This document shows positions 5,406 through 5,892 of a stretch of 5,892 nt of DNA, piece by piece (positions within the stretch are counted from its first letter, which is position 1; each line of letters opens with the position of its first letter). Under the pieces are notes generated by a model. That model was not told the origin of the DNA. It ran no database searches and saw only the letters and a list, made by a program, of their open reading frames with translations. Source of the DNA: Gammaproteobacteria bacterium (GTDB lineage: Bacteria; Pseudomonadota; Gammaproteobacteria; Steroidobacterales; Steroidobacteraceae); assembly GCA_005877965.1 (NCBI GenBank), contig VBNP01000197.1:1-5892 (forward strand), written 5' to 3'. The position numbers and the translations under genes were made by a program.

Positions 5406-5892
5406 ATGCGTTTCGATTCCGGCATGACCGACGAGGTCTACCAGGAGCAGATACTCCCCCACGTGTCGCGCACGTTTGCGCTCACGATTCCCCAGTTGCC
5501 GCCGGGCCTGCGGACCGCGGTGACCAGCGCCTATCTGTTGTGCCGGATCGCCGACACGATCGAGGACGAGCCGGCGCTGTCGGCTGCCGAAACCTTCGCT
5601 TTCCTGCAGCGCTTCACTGCCGTGGTGTACGGCCGGGAGGAAGCGGCGTTGCTGGTGCGCGAGCTCGAGCCACGGCTCTCGGACCGCACGCTCCCGGCCG
5701 AGCGCGATCTGGTGCGCAACATGGAGCGGGTCGTGCGAATGACCGCCGGTCTTCATGAGCAGCAGCGCGCCGCAATCCACCGCTGCATTGAGGTGATGTG
5801 CTACGGCATGCATCACTTCCAGTCCACCGCCAGCCTGCGCGGTCTGCCCCTGTCAAGTGACCTGGACAGCTACTGCTACTATGTCGCCGGTG
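5406..5892 (+). CDS. Squalene synthase (farnesyl-diphosphate farnesyltransferase type), 5' part only
   Basis: The enzyme condenses two farnesyl diphosphates through presqualene diphosphate to squalene, the precursor cyclised to hopene. The reading frame is open from ATG at 5406 to the window edge, giving 162 residues, about half of a normal enzyme. It contains SRTFALTIPQLP (21-32), the first aspartate-rich motif DTIED (50-54) preceded by YLLCRIA, and YCYYVAG (156-162), the stretch that in this family leads into the second aspartate motif. These match single-enzyme squalene synthases rather than HpnC or HpnD, which have a different first motif context. Phytoene synthase is a related but less likely alternative. 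The start is six bases after the ispA stop and in the same frame. No strong Shine-Dalgarno sequence is visible, so translation may depend on ribosomes finishing ispA. An in-frame ATG at 5424 is an alternative start. Confidence 0.88.
   Translation, partial: MRFDSGMTDEVYQEQILPHVSRTFALTIPQLPPGLRTAVTSAYLLCRIADTIEDEPALSAAETFAFLQRFTAVVYGREEAALLVRELEPRLSDRTLPAERDLVRNMERVVRMTAGLHEQQRAAIHRCIEVMCYGMHHFQSTASLRGLPLSSDLDSYCYYVAG

Noticed and set aside
5229..5816. Minus-strand 195-codon frame opposite ispA and squalene synthase
   Set aside because: It is a shadow of two genes with diagnostic motifs; the His/Arg-rich product is not protein-like.

Overview
This GC-rich bacterial window is part of a hopanoid (bacteriohopanepolyol, BHP) biosynthesis locus. 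It holds six protein-coding genes in two divergent groups around a 209-bp intergenic region (2502-2710). The minus-strand group, reading leftward, is hpnI (GT21-type glycosyltransferase, 1359-2501) followed by hpnJ (B12-binding-type radical SAM enzyme, which runs off the left edge). The plus-strand group is idi (type 1 isopentenyl-diphosphate isomerase, 2711-3322), hpnH (adenosylhopane synthase, 3307-4455), ispA (farnesyl diphosphate synthase, 4455-5399) and a squalene synthase gene (from 5406, running off the right edge). No RNA gene, mobile element, CRISPR array or long repeat was seen.

Together the genes cover both ends of one pathway. Idi balances IPP and DMAPP, IspA condenses them to farnesyl diphosphate, and squalene synthase joins two farnesyl units to squalene. 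Squalene-hopene cyclase, not in the window, would then make diploptene. HpnH adds the 5'-deoxyadenosyl group to diploptene. After further side-chain steps outside the window (hpnG and others), HpnI would add an N-acetylhexosamine to bacteriohopanetetrol and HpnJ would contract the deacetylated sugar ring to the cyclitol ether. The predicted end product is therefore a C35 composite BHP of the bacteriohopanetetrol cyclitol ether type.

The four plus-strand genes are packed like an operon. idi and hpnH overlap by 16 bp, hpnH and ispA overlap by one base (TAGTG), and ispA and the squalene synthase gene are 6 bp apart in the same reading frame. Several starts are non-ATG (hpnI GTG, hpnH TTG, ispA GTG). 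A sigma70-like promoter candidate for the plus-strand operon lies at 2571-2598. On the minus strand, hpnI and hpnJ are separated by 110 bp containing a perfect 7-bp hairpin just upstream of the hpnJ ribosome binding site.

The gene content, high GC and HpnI/HpnJ pair suggest a proteobacterium. The one-enzyme squalene synthase, in place of the hpnC-hpnD-hpnE set at this position, hints at a gammaproteobacterium or a methanotroph-like lineage, but the taxonomic call is inference. The window is mostly a well-understood pathway. Its less usual aspects are the combination and order of the precursor genes with hpnH, the eukaryote-like Idi signature, and the regulatory and translational-coupling details.
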